A DNA stretch of 47,887 bases. Origin: CAG-791 sp963593905 (GTDB lineage Bacteria > Bacillota > Clostridia > Lachnospirales > Lachnospiraceae). A program made the position numbers and the translations under genes. Below the pieces are notes generated by a model. The model saw only the letters and a program-made list of their open reading frames with translations. It did not search any database and had not been told where the DNA came from. The stretch is from assembly GCA_963593905.1 (NCBI GenBank), contig CAVBBL010000019.1:1-47887 (forward strand), written 5' to 3'. Position 1 is the first letter of the stretch. Each line of letters begins with the position of its first letter. This document shows, one piece after another, positions 30,896 to 39,253 of the stretch.

Positions 30896-32761
30896 ATGAA
30901 CGGTAAGCATACAGAGGAGAAAAAGCATCCTATCAGGGGCAGATGGACAGGCATTTTGGCAGCAGCACTGATCACAGCAGGCATTGCGGCTGTGACGGGA
31001 TATCTGTGGCAGTATTATTACGACTTGAATGATGATGTCCTGATGAAGGATATCCTTTCCGGTCTGTATACAGGTGCGCCCAGCTCCCGGAATATCCAGA
31101 TGCTGTGGCCGGTGAGTCTGGGAATCAGTCTGTTTTACCGGTTCTTTGACGGAATAGATTGGTATGCAGTCTTTTTGCTTTTGTGTCAGTTCGGCTCCCT
31201 TTTTCTGATTCTTGCCAGAAATCTTTCCCTGAAGACATTGCAGCCCGGCAAAGGAACAGACGGAGCTACCGGGATGGAAAGACAGAGCTGGAAAAGGCTG
31301 CCCGTTCGCATGCTTTTTATTGTCTCTGTACTGGCCGCAGCCCTGACCATGCTGCTGTATCACTTTGTCTTTGTACAGTATACGGTGACCACCGGTATGC
31401 TGGCAGGGGCAGCTGCCTTTCTTTTTATTACCATGCCGTTGTCCGAGTATTCCATGAGTCCCGGGAAGATGAGAAGACATTTGCTGCGTTGCAGCATGCC
31501 TTCCCTTTTACTGATTTGGCTGGGATATCTGCTGCGCTCGGAGATGATGCTGCTACTGCTGCCGCTGGTGCTTTGTGCTGCACTTTTCAGGTGTCTTCGA
31601 ACACCCGGGAATCACACTTTTAACAGGCATGGCGTGGGAGCCGTGGCACTGGTGCTGGCGGTGATGGGGGCAGGACTGCTCCTTTGCCAGGGAGCCAATC
31701 GCATTGGATATGGCAGTGAGAAGTGGCAGTCTTTTTACCGCCTATTTGATGCCAGAACCCAGCTGTATGATTTCCAGATTCAGGTGCTGGATGAGGGCTA
31801 TGAGCAGAATAAGACTTTCTATCAGAAAATCGGTGTGGACGAGGAGACGTTTACCCTTCTGCAGAATTACAACTATGGATTGAGCAGCCGAGTGGACAGT
31901 AACCTGCTGCAGGTGATCGCAGATTACGGTGCCCATGAGAAGGCACAGAACATCACAGTTAGCAGCAGAATGCGCAGTGCACTGCAGCAATATCTTTGGT
32001 GGCATTTCGGCAGCCAGGGGCGTCCTTATAATGTGATCCTGTGGGCGGCCTTCCTGTTGGCTTTACTTTCCGGACTGGCAGCGGTATTGGAGAGGGAAAA
32101 TAAAGGAATCTTCCGGGAGACGATCCTGGAATGGGCACTTCTTTTTCTGGCTTCTGCAGTTCTTTGGCTCTATATATTGTATAATGGAAGAGCACCGGAT
32201 CGAATTACCCACAGTCTGTTCTGGGTGGAACTGATCGTTGCAGGGGGGATTTTGCTGCAGAATCTTCGCCTTCTTCGAACACAGTCGGCGACAGCCATGG
32301 CTGCAGTATTGGCTTGCATCTGTTTGATTTTTCTTCCGGCACAGGTACGCCGGATCAATGAAGAGTATGACAGACGTGAGAATGTCAACACGGCCTGGGA
32401 GAGCTATCAGGCGTATTGTCTGGCACATCCGGATTGCTTTTATTTTACAGATGTATACTCTACAGTGGCCTATTCAGAGAAAATGTTCGCCAAAACAGAT
32501 AATGATAAGGCAGCCAATCATGATATCATGGGTGGATGGGCTTACGGCAGTCCTCTCTATGAGGAAAAACTTTCTGCCTATGGTATCACGGACATGGCCA
32601 CGGCGCTTCGCACCATGAGTAATGTCTATCTGGTGGCGGAAAAGGACAGTGATCTGACCTGGCTGACAGCCTGGTATCAGAAGCAGGGCTATGATATAGC
32701 AATAGAAAAGGAAGAGGAGATCGGCAGCTGGTTTACGGTATGGAAGCTTGTTCAGAAATGA
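30896..32761 (+). CDS. Large polytopic membrane protein of unknown function
   Basis: The 621-residue protein has an N-terminal helix, a short extracytoplasmic loop YYYDLNDDVLMKDILSGLYT, and then about ten further membrane segments. A C-terminal soluble region of about 130 residues contains CFYFTDVYSTVAYSEKMF and NHDIMGGWAYGSPLYEEKL. The acidic DLNDD loop after helix 1 is where GT-C glycosyltransferases place their catalytic acid, so a lipid-sugar-dependent transferase is plausible but unproven. The start at 30896 has GGGAAG upstream; GTG 30890 is an alternative. The preceding leader carries pseudoknot-type pairing. Confidence 0.68.
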   Translation: MNGKHTEEKKHPIRGRWTGILAAALITAGIAAVTGYLWQYYYDLNDDVLMKDILSGLYTGAPSSRNIQMLWPVSLGISLFYRFFDGIDWYAVFLLLCQFGSLFLILARNLSLKTLQPGKGTDGATGMERQSWKRLPVRMLFIVSVLAAALTMLLYHFVFVQYTVTTGMLAGAAAFLFITMPLSEYSMSPGKMRRHLLRCSMPSLLLIWLGYLLRSEMMLLLLPLVLCAALFRCLRTPGNHTFNRHGVGAVALVLAVMGAGLLLCQGANRIGYGSEKWQSFYRLFDARTQLYDFQIQVLDEGYEQNKTFYQKIGVDEETFTLLQNYNYGLSSRVDSNLLQVIADYGAHEKAQNITVSSRMRSALQQYLWWHFGSQGRPYNVILWAAFLLALLSGLAAVLERENKGIFRETILEWALLFLASAVLWLYILYNGRAPDRITHSLFWVELIVAGGILLQNLRLLRTQSATAMAAVLACICLIFLPAQVRRINEEYDRRENVNTAWESYQAYCLAHPDCFYFTDVYSTVAYSEKMFAKTDNDKAANHDIMGGWAYGSPLYEEKLSAYGITDMATALRTMSNVYLVAEKDSDLTWLTAWYQKQGYDIAIEKEEEIGSWFTVWKLVQK

Positions 32762-32766
32762 AGTCA

Positions 32767-32904
32767 GTTTGAGAGAAATGCTCGATAGCATTTCTTTCAA
32801 ACCGAGTCGATGCCGTGAACGTTATCCATTCGAGATCACATCGGAGAACTCGCCTGCACGAAATTCTCCTCGTGTTGCTGCAATAAATTGCGGCATAAAG
32901 AGGT
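32767..32904 (+). repeat. Complete four-hairpin/Shine-Dalgarno element (type I, partly decayed)
   Basis: H1 GTTTGAGAGAAATGC / GCATTTCTTTCAAAC (32767-32802) is well paired. H2 is decayed (GATGCCGTGAACGTTATC). H3 GGAGAA / TTCTCC persists with mismatches near the loop. H4 is weakened (TTGCTGCAATAAATTGCGGC). AAAGAGGT places ATG 32909. It begins 6 bp after the stop codon of the previous gene. Confidence 0.8.
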
Positions 32905-32908
32905 AAAA

Positions 32909-34402
32909 ATGGAAGAAATCAAAGTAGAGGCACCTTTTGTGGCAGCCCACAGACGGATTGCTCTGCGTCCCATGGAATATGCGGACTGCGGTGATATCGT
33001 CTGCTGGCGTAATAAAGAGTGGGTGCGCAGCAATTATGTATACAGAGAGACCTTTACCATGGAGGGGCAAAGAGCCTACTACCACAGCAAGGTGGAAACC
33101 GGCGAGGTGTTCCAGTACATGATCTGTGAACGCCAGCGACAGAACCGTCCCATCGGCTGTATGGTCTTTACGGATTGGGAGCCGGAGAAAGGGCAGATTG
33201 AATACGGCCTGTTCATCGGAGAAGAGGATGCTGCCGGCAAGGGTTACGGCACAGAAGCAATTCGGCTTGGTATGGCTTATGCATTTTCACGCTTCCATGT
33301 GGATAAGGTAGTCTGCCGGATCTTTACGGATAATATGGCTTCCCTTGGAAGTAATGAAAAGGCGGGATTCCATAAAAAAGAGCTCCTTTCGGATGTGATG
33401 TGCTCGGATGGATCTTGTAAGGATATGTATCTGCTGGAGATAAGACCTGAGGATATCACAGAGCAGGAGAAACTGGTGAGTTTCGTACTGCCCTGCTATC
33501 GTTCGGAGAAGACCCTTCCCGGAGTGGTGGAAGAGATTGATGAGACTATGAAGAAACTGGGCGGTTTCCGGTGGGAGATCATCATGGTCTGCGACGGTTC
33601 ACCGGATCATACCTGGGAGACCATCCGCAGACTTTGTGAGGAAAAGTCCGGCCGCAGAGGTGTTAACTTCGCAAAGAATTTCGGACAGCATGCGGCATTG
33701 ATGGCCGGGATCGGAAAGGCAGCGGGAGACTACATCGTATGCCTGGACGATGACGGACAGACCCCGGCGAATGAGGTGGATAAGCTGCTGCAGGCTTTAA
33801 AGGATGGGGCTGATGTGGTCTATGCAGACTACGGCGGACATAAGCAGCATTCTCTGTTTCGGAATTTCGGCACGGCTGTCAATGAGTTGATGACCCAGGT
33901 GCTGCTCGGAAAGCCCAAGACTCTTTTTGTCTCCAGCTATTTCGCCATGCGAAGCTTTGTGGCCCGGGAAATCCTCAGTTATCGAAACTCCTATCCCTAC
34001 CTCATCGGGCTGGTGCTGCGCACCACCAGGAATATTGTGAATGTATCGGTCACCCACAGGCGCCGGGAAGAGGGCACCAGCGGCTATACGCTCCAAAAAC
34101 TGCTGGGATTGTGGATGAACGGATTTACCGCTTTTTCCATCCAGCCCCTTCGACTGGCTACCGGTATCGGCTGTGTGGGAGCGGCAGCAGGCTTTCTATA
34201 CGGAATCTATACCGTTATCAAAAAAATAGTGAATCCTGCTGTGCCTATGGGATTTTCAGCATTGATGTCCGCCATTGTCTTTTTCGGCGGGATGATTCTT
34301 TTGCTCCTTGGACTGGCAGGGGAATATATCGGACGTACCTATATTTCCGTGAATGCCGCGCCCCAATATGTAATCCGGGAGACTACTGAGAAGGAGTGTT
34401 GA
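32909..34402 (+). CDS. GNAT acetyltransferase fused to ArnC-like GT2 glycosyltransferase
   Basis: The 497-residue fusion has a GNAT domain at residues 15-180 (RIALRPMEYADCGDIVCWRN, the acetyl-CoA loop around EEDAAGKGYGTEAI and RIFTDNMASLGSNEKAGF), reminiscent of PseH-type amino-sugar acetyltransferases. A GT2 domain follows at about 190-400 (VSFVLPCYRSEKTL, Asp280-Asp-Asp in VCLDDDGQTP). Two membrane helices (about 415-480) end it, as in ArnC/DPM1-like undecaprenyl-phosphate glycosyltransferases. One protein could acetylate an amino sugar and load it on, or take it from, the lipid carrier. The start is fixed by AAAGAGGT of the element. An ATG 21 nt earlier lies within the repeat and is rejected. 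The single frame is uninterrupted. Confidence 0.88.
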   Translation: MEEIKVEAPFVAAHRRIALRPMEYADCGDIVCWRNKEWVRSNYVYRETFTMEGQRAYYHSKVETGEVFQYMICERQRQNRPIGCMVFTDWEPEKGQIEYGLFIGEEDAAGKGYGTEAIRLGMAYAFSRFHVDKVVCRIFTDNMASLGSNEKAGFHKKELLSDVMCSDGSCKDMYLLEIRPEDITEQEKLVSFVLPCYRSEKTLPGVVEEIDETMKKLGGFRWEIIMVCDGSPDHTWETIRRLCEEKSGRRGVNFAKNFGQHAALMAGIGKAAGDYIVCLDDDGQTPANEVDKLLQALKDGADVVYADYGGHKQHSLFRNFGTAVNELMTQVLLGKPKTLFVSSYFAMRSFVAREILSYRNSYPYLIGLVLRTTRNIVNVSVTHRRREEGTSGYTLQKLLGLWMNGFTAFSIQPLRLATGIGCVGAAAGFLYGIYTVIKKIVNPAVPMGFSALMSAIVFFGGMILLLLGLAGEYIGRTYISVNAAPQYVIRETTEKEC

Positions 34403-34494
34403 CAAAAGAGGCAATAAACAGACCTGATGACAGACGGGAATCGGCAATTCCTGCTGACTCTTCGCAGCAAAACTGCTGAGAAATGAGGTGTATG

Positions 34495-36174
34495 ATGGAG
34501 GAACAGCGCACCATTTGGGAAAATCTCTTATATCGGAAAAAAAAGAGTTGGTTTCTGGCGGGACTGTACGGTGTCCTTTTTTCTGCTGCACAGGTGCTGG
34601 GAGCCAGTCTGGAAAAATACGGAAGTATTTCCGTTACAGACAAGGAAATGTGGGTACGCATGCTTTTTCTGGCAGTGATTATCACCTTCTTTACGGTGGT
34701 CTTGTGGAGCTTTCTGGAGTCCTTTCAGGGCAGGCGAAGGGATGCCATTGGCACCGGAAAGAAATATCATTCCCTCTTTGGCTGGTGGGACGGGCTTTCT
34801 GCAGGCACCCAGAATCTAGTGTTGTGGCTGTTTCTGATGGCTTTTTATCTGGTGGTGCTGCTGGCGGTATACCCGGGCTTTTTCGTCTATGATGCTCAGG
34901 ATGAACTGGTGATGGTGGAAACCAGACATTTTACCACCCATCATCCGCTGTTTCATGTGCTGCTGCTTGGGGGAATCGTAAAAGGGGTAGAGCATCTCAC
35001 CGGCTCCTATAATCTGGGTATTTTTATTTACAGTCTGCTGCAGATGGCAGTGATGGCATCTGCTATCGTGTGCATGCTTCAGTATCTGTGCAAGAAAGGT
35101 ATTCGCAGATGGATCAGGCTGGCGGCGCTGGCTTTTTTCGCTCTTTGCCCTACGGTAGTGATGTTTGTGCTGTGCACGGCCAAGGACACCCTTTTTACGG
35201 CGTTGTTGATGATCTTGATCATTTCTGTTCTGGAATACTTTGTCTCTCCGGAGAAATTCTGGTGTTCCCGAAAACGCAGGATGACTTTGTTTTTATCAGC
35301 TGTCGGCATGATGCTGTTTCGTCATAACGGTGTCTATGCCTTACTGGTCTTTATGCCCTTTCTTTTTTACTGGTCCAAAGGGCAGCGCAGACGAATGCTT
35401 CGTCTGTGGGCGGGAATCTTTATCAGCTTTTTTGTGATCAATGCTTTTTTGACATTTTCCCTGCAGGCCTCCCACGACGAAAATCAGGAAATGCTCACGG
35501 TGCCGATCCAGCAGTTGGCCCGCACTTACATCTATGATGGGGAGAGCTTTTCCAAAGAGGATGAGGAGGCCATGCTGGCACTGATGCCGAAGGAAGATTG
35601 GAAAAGGTATACACCTAAGCTGTCGGATCCGGTAAAGGTACACTTTAACAACAGTGTGTTTGCGGCCAATAAAGGCAAATACCTAAGTCTCTGGCTCCGA
35701 AAAGGTCTGCAGCACCCTATGACCTACTTAAATGCCTGGTTTATGACTTCTTATGGCTATTGGTATAACAGGGCAGTGCTGGACTGCTATAAAGGAAATA
35801 CGGTTTTTACTTTTACTTATAAGGACAGCTCTTATTTCGGCTATGAGACGGAATCACCGGGAGAGCGCCGCAGCTTTATTCCCGCACTGAATGAGCTTTA
35901 CAGAGAATTTTCGCTGGAAACCTGGCCGCAGACGACACCGGTGGTGCATCTGCTGTTTTCACCGGGATTTTTGTTCTGGCTCATGATTTTTTCCGTTTTT
36001 TATTGTATAGACAGGAAGAATTATGTGCCCTGCAAGTCCCTGCTGCCGGTGTTTCTGGTATGGCTGACAGTATTGCTGGGGCCCTGCACATTGGTACGCT
36101 ATGTGGTGATTTTGTGGTTCCTGGCACCGTTGTTCCTGGCTTTTCTGTTCAATGAAGAGAGATTTCGGGTTTAA
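34495..36174 (+). CDS. Large polytopic membrane protein, DUF6020-like
   Basis: The 559-residue protein has about 11-12 membrane segments. The loop after an early helix, YPGFFVYDAQDELVMVETRH followed by FTTHHPLFHVLLLGG, resembles the acidic/histidine loop of DUF6020 and other GT-C-like proteins. A 90-residue extracytoplasmic insertion (about 340-430) precedes TYLNAWFMTSYGYWYNRAVL. It is probably a glycosyltransferase using a lipid-linked donor; the reaction is unknown. The start is chosen at 34495, 6 nt after GAGG; ATG 34492 is equally possible and ATG 34483 precedes the ribosome site. The upstream sequence GCAGCAAAACTGC then GAAATGAGG recurs before 21977 and 44661. Confidence 0.75.
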   Translation: MEEQRTIWENLLYRKKKSWFLAGLYGVLFSAAQVLGASLEKYGSISVTDKEMWVRMLFLAVIITFFTVVLWSFLESFQGRRRDAIGTGKKYHSLFGWWDGLSAGTQNLVLWLFLMAFYLVVLLAVYPGFFVYDAQDELVMVETRHFTTHHPLFHVLLLGGIVKGVEHLTGSYNLGIFIYSLLQMAVMASAIVCMLQYLCKKGIRRWIRLAALAFFALCPTVVMFVLCTAKDTLFTALLMILIISVLEYFVSPEKFWCSRKRRMTLFLSAVGMMLFRHNGVYALLVFMPFLFYWSKGQRRRMLRLWAGIFISFFVINAFLTFSLQASHDENQEMLTVPIQQLARTYIYDGESFSKEDEEAMLALMPKEDWKRYTPKLSDPVKVHFNNSVFAANKGKYLSLWLRKGLQHPMTYLNAWFMTSYGYWYNRAVLDCYKGNTVFTFTYKDSSYFGYETESPGERRSFIPALNELYREFSLETWPQTTPVVHLLFSPGFLFWLMIFSVFYCIDRKNYVPCKSLLPVFLVWLTVLLGPCTLVRYVVILWFLAPLFLAFLFNEERFRV

Positions 36175-36180
36175 TAATTA

Positions 36181-36394
36181 GAGATCACATCGGAGAATTC
36201 GCCTACGCGAGATTCTCCTCGTGCTGCCGCAGTAAACTGCGGCAGAAGGAGGTAAATTTACAAGAAATGCTCGATAGCATTTCTTGTAAATGCCAAGGAT
36301 GCCGCAGGCGTCATCCTTGGATGATCACATCGGAGAATTCGCCTATGCGAAATTCTCTTCGTGCTGCCGCAATAAATTGCGGCAGAAGGAGGTA
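36181..36394 (+). repeat. Hairpin/Shine-Dalgarno element, one and a half units
   Basis: H3-H4-SD (36181-36252) is followed by a full H1-H2-H3-H4-SD (36256-36394) with period 140 bp, as at 29338. H1 is TTTACAAGAAATG / CATTTCTTGTAAA and H2 CCAAGGATG / CATCCTTGG; both differ in sequence from the 29338 copy but still pair. The final AAGGAGGT lies 4-5 nt before a TTG start codon. Confidence 0.9.
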
Positions 36395-36397
36395 AGA

Positions 36398-39253
36398 TTG
36401 CTTCGGAAAGTTGTCGATAAAAAAACAGCAGTGCAGTTTGCGGCGCTGCTCATTGGCGTGCTGCTGATTCTGTCGCTGTGGCCTTTTCGGCTGTGGAAAA
36501 CGGACAGAACGCTGGCCGGCGCCGGGCAGATTATTGCTGTCAGTGAGGCGGTTCAGGCCGGAGAGGATGCCGGAGAGATTTTTACAGCCTCCTACAGTCA
36601 TCTGCAGTCCATGAGGATTTACATCGCCCAGGTGGAAACAGAGGGTACCATGGCACTTCGTCTCTTCGGTACAGAGAATGGACAGTCGGTGCTGGTGGCG
36701 CAGGAAGAGTTGGCGGTGACGAAGGAACAGGCAGACAGTTACGTCACTGTGGAGCTGGATGTGGATCTGACACCGGGAGAGACCTATACCTGCATGCTGG
36801 ATACGGAGAATGCAGTCTTTCATGTGGGCTTCGAGGCAGAAGACGGCGGCGTGGCAGAGGGACTTATAAGCAGTGAGCAGGCGCCCGGTTATGTGTGCGG
36901 TTTTTATCACGATACCACAGTGGACGGCGTGGCATTGGCATCCGGTTATACCTACCGCATGCCTTTGCAGAAATTTCCAACTGCATGCCTTATGCTGGCT
37001 CTGGCGGTTCTGACCGCATTGACCTGGTTCGGCAGTCGTCGGTATTATGATGCTCATCCGGAGAAAAACAATCTCTATACCATAGAAAAGCTGCTGCGCA
37101 TCACGCTGACACCGGTGATCATTGCGGTGGCAGTGGCCGGCCTTATTGCGGCAGGCCCCATGCAGCTTTTTGATCACCGCATGGGGGACATCCTCTTTTA
37201 TGAGCTGGGAATCGTACTGGCAGCGGCCATCGCTCTTTACGGATTGTGGCATGATCGAAGCGCTGTTTACCGGAAACCATATCAGGATCATCATCCCCGC
37301 GGCCTTTTTCCCTGGCTGCAGGCTGTCTGCATTGCCGCCGAGATCGGCTTTTGCTGTGAATATGTGAACGCACTGTACGATCTGCAGCACACGCTGGCAG
37401 AGCGGAAGATGATGATCGCCTTCCTGTTGGTGATCCTTCTTACCTACAGACGGGAAGAACTGCTGAATCTGCACAATATCCTGTATACCGTCATCGCGTT
37501 GGTAGTGGGAGCACTGTGCTACGGTCACTATGCCCTGGACGCTTCCCAAAAGGAATATGACAGCCATAATCTGGCTTTGGGGCTGCTCATCGCCGTGGTG
37601 ATTCTCTTTGGATTGGTGCTGATCAATACAGTGCAGCTGCTAGCGGCAGATTGGAAGAGGAGCACATCCCGGGAGAGAGCAGGGCGTACGGCAAGAGAGG
37701 GCAAAGCAGGGGCAGGTAAAAAAGAAGCATACTGCGCAGAAGAACACAAGGCAGAGAAAAATAATGTCTATCTGCTCTTCCTGACCGTTCTGTTTCTGTT
37801 TCTGATAGTCCTTCGCAATACCAGATGGTGGACAGTGGTCTTTGTCCTTTCTTTTACCCTTTTCTATATTCGGTTTTATCATTGGAAGGGAAAAAGAGGA
37901 TGGCTGACTACACTGTGCAGAGGCGTTTGCCTGCAGTTTATATGCATGGTGATCTATTGCCTGCTGCATCGGTATTATATGTCCTTTTTGTATACCCGTT
38001 ATTCCATGGACTTCCACACCGTGACCATCACGGCAGTGTATCTGACCATGGTGGAGGCGGCTGCGTTGGTTATTTTCCTCGGAAAATGGCAGCAGACCAT
38101 GGGATGCTCTTTTAAGGAGCGGCTGGCAATCCTCTGGAAGGAAGCATTGCTTCTTGGCGTCGCCTCCTCTTACCTGTTGATGACTATGTCGAGAACAGGT
38201 GTTATGGCAGTGGCCGTAGTGGCAGTGGTGCTGCTGGCGGCGATTCTGGTGATGCAGAAAAAGACCGGAGTGCTGGTCAGTGTGGCAGCTATGATCGGTG
38301 TGACGGTTCTTACCTTTCCGGTGATTTTTACCGGACAGCGGATTCTTCCTGTAGTGGTGGGAGAGCCGAAGCTTTTTGAAATCGAGTCCTATCCCGATGA
38401 AGTAATGCGGGGCAGTCATTGGGATTCCATGTATTACATTTGTCTGGAGCGATTCTCTCAGGTATTCGGGACGAAGATGTTCGGTCTGCCGGAGGGAAGC
38501 TACGACTTCTATGGCGACAGTACAGAGGAAGAGGACACTGCGTCCGCGGCAGAGCAGGGCGTCACTGCTGTGCTGGCGGTTCACAGCGGCAATGTGCCGA
38601 GGCAGGGAAAAGAAGCAGCCGGCAATGAGAGCGCAGCGGCAGCGGGGACTCTGGCAATTCGGGCACAGAAGACCGTGGCCTCTGTGGCAGAGGAAGCAGC
38701 AGAGGAGAAAACTGTTACAGAAGATACATTCAGCACAGAAAGCAATACTGCTGCGGATGATACAGCGGAAGATGGCAATAGCACGGAAGAAAGTGCAGCA
38801 GAAGTTCAGAATGCGGAAACCTCCGATCAGCAGGAGGAGGGGGACTACACCAACGGCCGTCTCTCCATCTACCGTTCCTACTTAGAGCAGATGAATCTGT
38901 GGGGACATGACGGCATGGGAGCCGTCTTAGAGGATGGCAGTATTGCCATGCATGCCCACAATGTCTTTTTGCAGGTGGCCTTTGACCATGGAATCATCGC
39001 GGGAATCTGGTTTGCGTTCTTCCTGCTTTTGACTTTCCTGCGGGCATGCTTATACTATAAGAGGTGCTTAAGAGCCGGCAGGCTCTCAGAAGCAGAAAAG
39101 CAGTCGGCGCTTCTGCCTCTGGCAGCGGTGACCGCCTTTGGAGCGGCCGGCATGGTGGAGTGGGTATTTACCCTGTGCAATCCCATGACGATCTTTTTAT
39201 TCTATGCAATTGCACCGCTTCTTAAGATGCAAAAGAAAGGGAACAGATTATAA
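36398..39253 (+). CDS. O-antigen ligase/polymerase-like protein with extracytoplasmic insert
   Basis: The 951-residue membrane protein starts at TTG 36398, set by AAGGAGGT of the repeat. A first helix (about 15-32) precedes a beta-rich extracytoplasmic domain (about 45-195), and then about a dozen helices. A hydrophilic A/E/S/T-rich segment (about 705-815) leads into IYRSYLEQMNLWGHDGMGAV and HAHNVFLQVAFDHGIIAG, the O-antigen ligase (Wzy_C) core, followed by the last helices. It likely joins or polymerises lipid-linked glycans outside the membrane. Its stop codon overlaps the next start (TAATG). An in-frame ATG at 36290 would translate the repeat and is rejected. Confidence 0.82.
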   Translation: MLRKVVDKKTAVQFAALLIGVLLILSLWPFRLWKTDRTLAGAGQIIAVSEAVQAGEDAGEIFTASYSHLQSMRIYIAQVETEGTMALRLFGTENGQSVLVAQEELAVTKEQADSYVTVELDVDLTPGETYTCMLDTENAVFHVGFEAEDGGVAEGLISSEQAPGYVCGFYHDTTVDGVALASGYTYRMPLQKFPTACLMLALAVLTALTWFGSRRYYDAHPEKNNLYTIEKLLRITLTPVIIAVAVAGLIAAGPMQLFDHRMGDILFYELGIVLAAAIALYGLWHDRSAVYRKPYQDHHPRGLFPWLQAVCIAAEIGFCCEYVNALYDLQHTLAERKMMIAFLLVILLTYRREELLNLHNILYTVIALVVGALCYGHYALDASQKEYDSHNLALGLLIAVVILFGLVLINTVQLLAADWKRSTSRERAGRTAREGKAGAGKKEAYCAEEHKAEKNNVYLLFLTVLFLFLIVLRNTRWWTVVFVLSFTLFYIRFYHWKGKRGWLTTLCRGVCLQFICMVIYCLLHRYYMSFLYTRYSMDFHTVTITAVYLTMVEAAALVIFLGKWQQTMGCSFKERLAILWKEALLLGVASSYLLMTMSRTGVMAVAVVAVVLLAAILVMQKKTGVLVSVAAMIGVTVLTFPVIFTGQRILPVVVGEPKLFEIESYPDEVMRGSHWDSMYYICLERFSQVFGTKMFGLPEGSYDFYGDSTEEEDTASAAEQGVTAVLAVHSGNVPRQGKEAAGNESAAAAGTLAIRAQKTVASVAEEAAEEKTVTEDTFSTESNTAADDTAEDGNSTEESAAEVQNAETSDQQEEGDYTNGRLSIYRSYLEQMNLWGHDGMGAVLEDGSIAMHAHNVFLQVAFDHGIIAGIWFAFFLLLTFLRACLYYKRCLRAGRLSEAEKQSALLPLAAVTAFGAAGMVEWVFTLCNPMTIFLFYAIAPLLKMQKKGNRL

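Noticed and set aside
36311..37567. 418-codon minus-strand open frame inside the ligase gene
   Set aside because: It is a shadow of the plus-strand gene: Cys/His/Gln-rich composition, no ribosome site, no recognisable domain.
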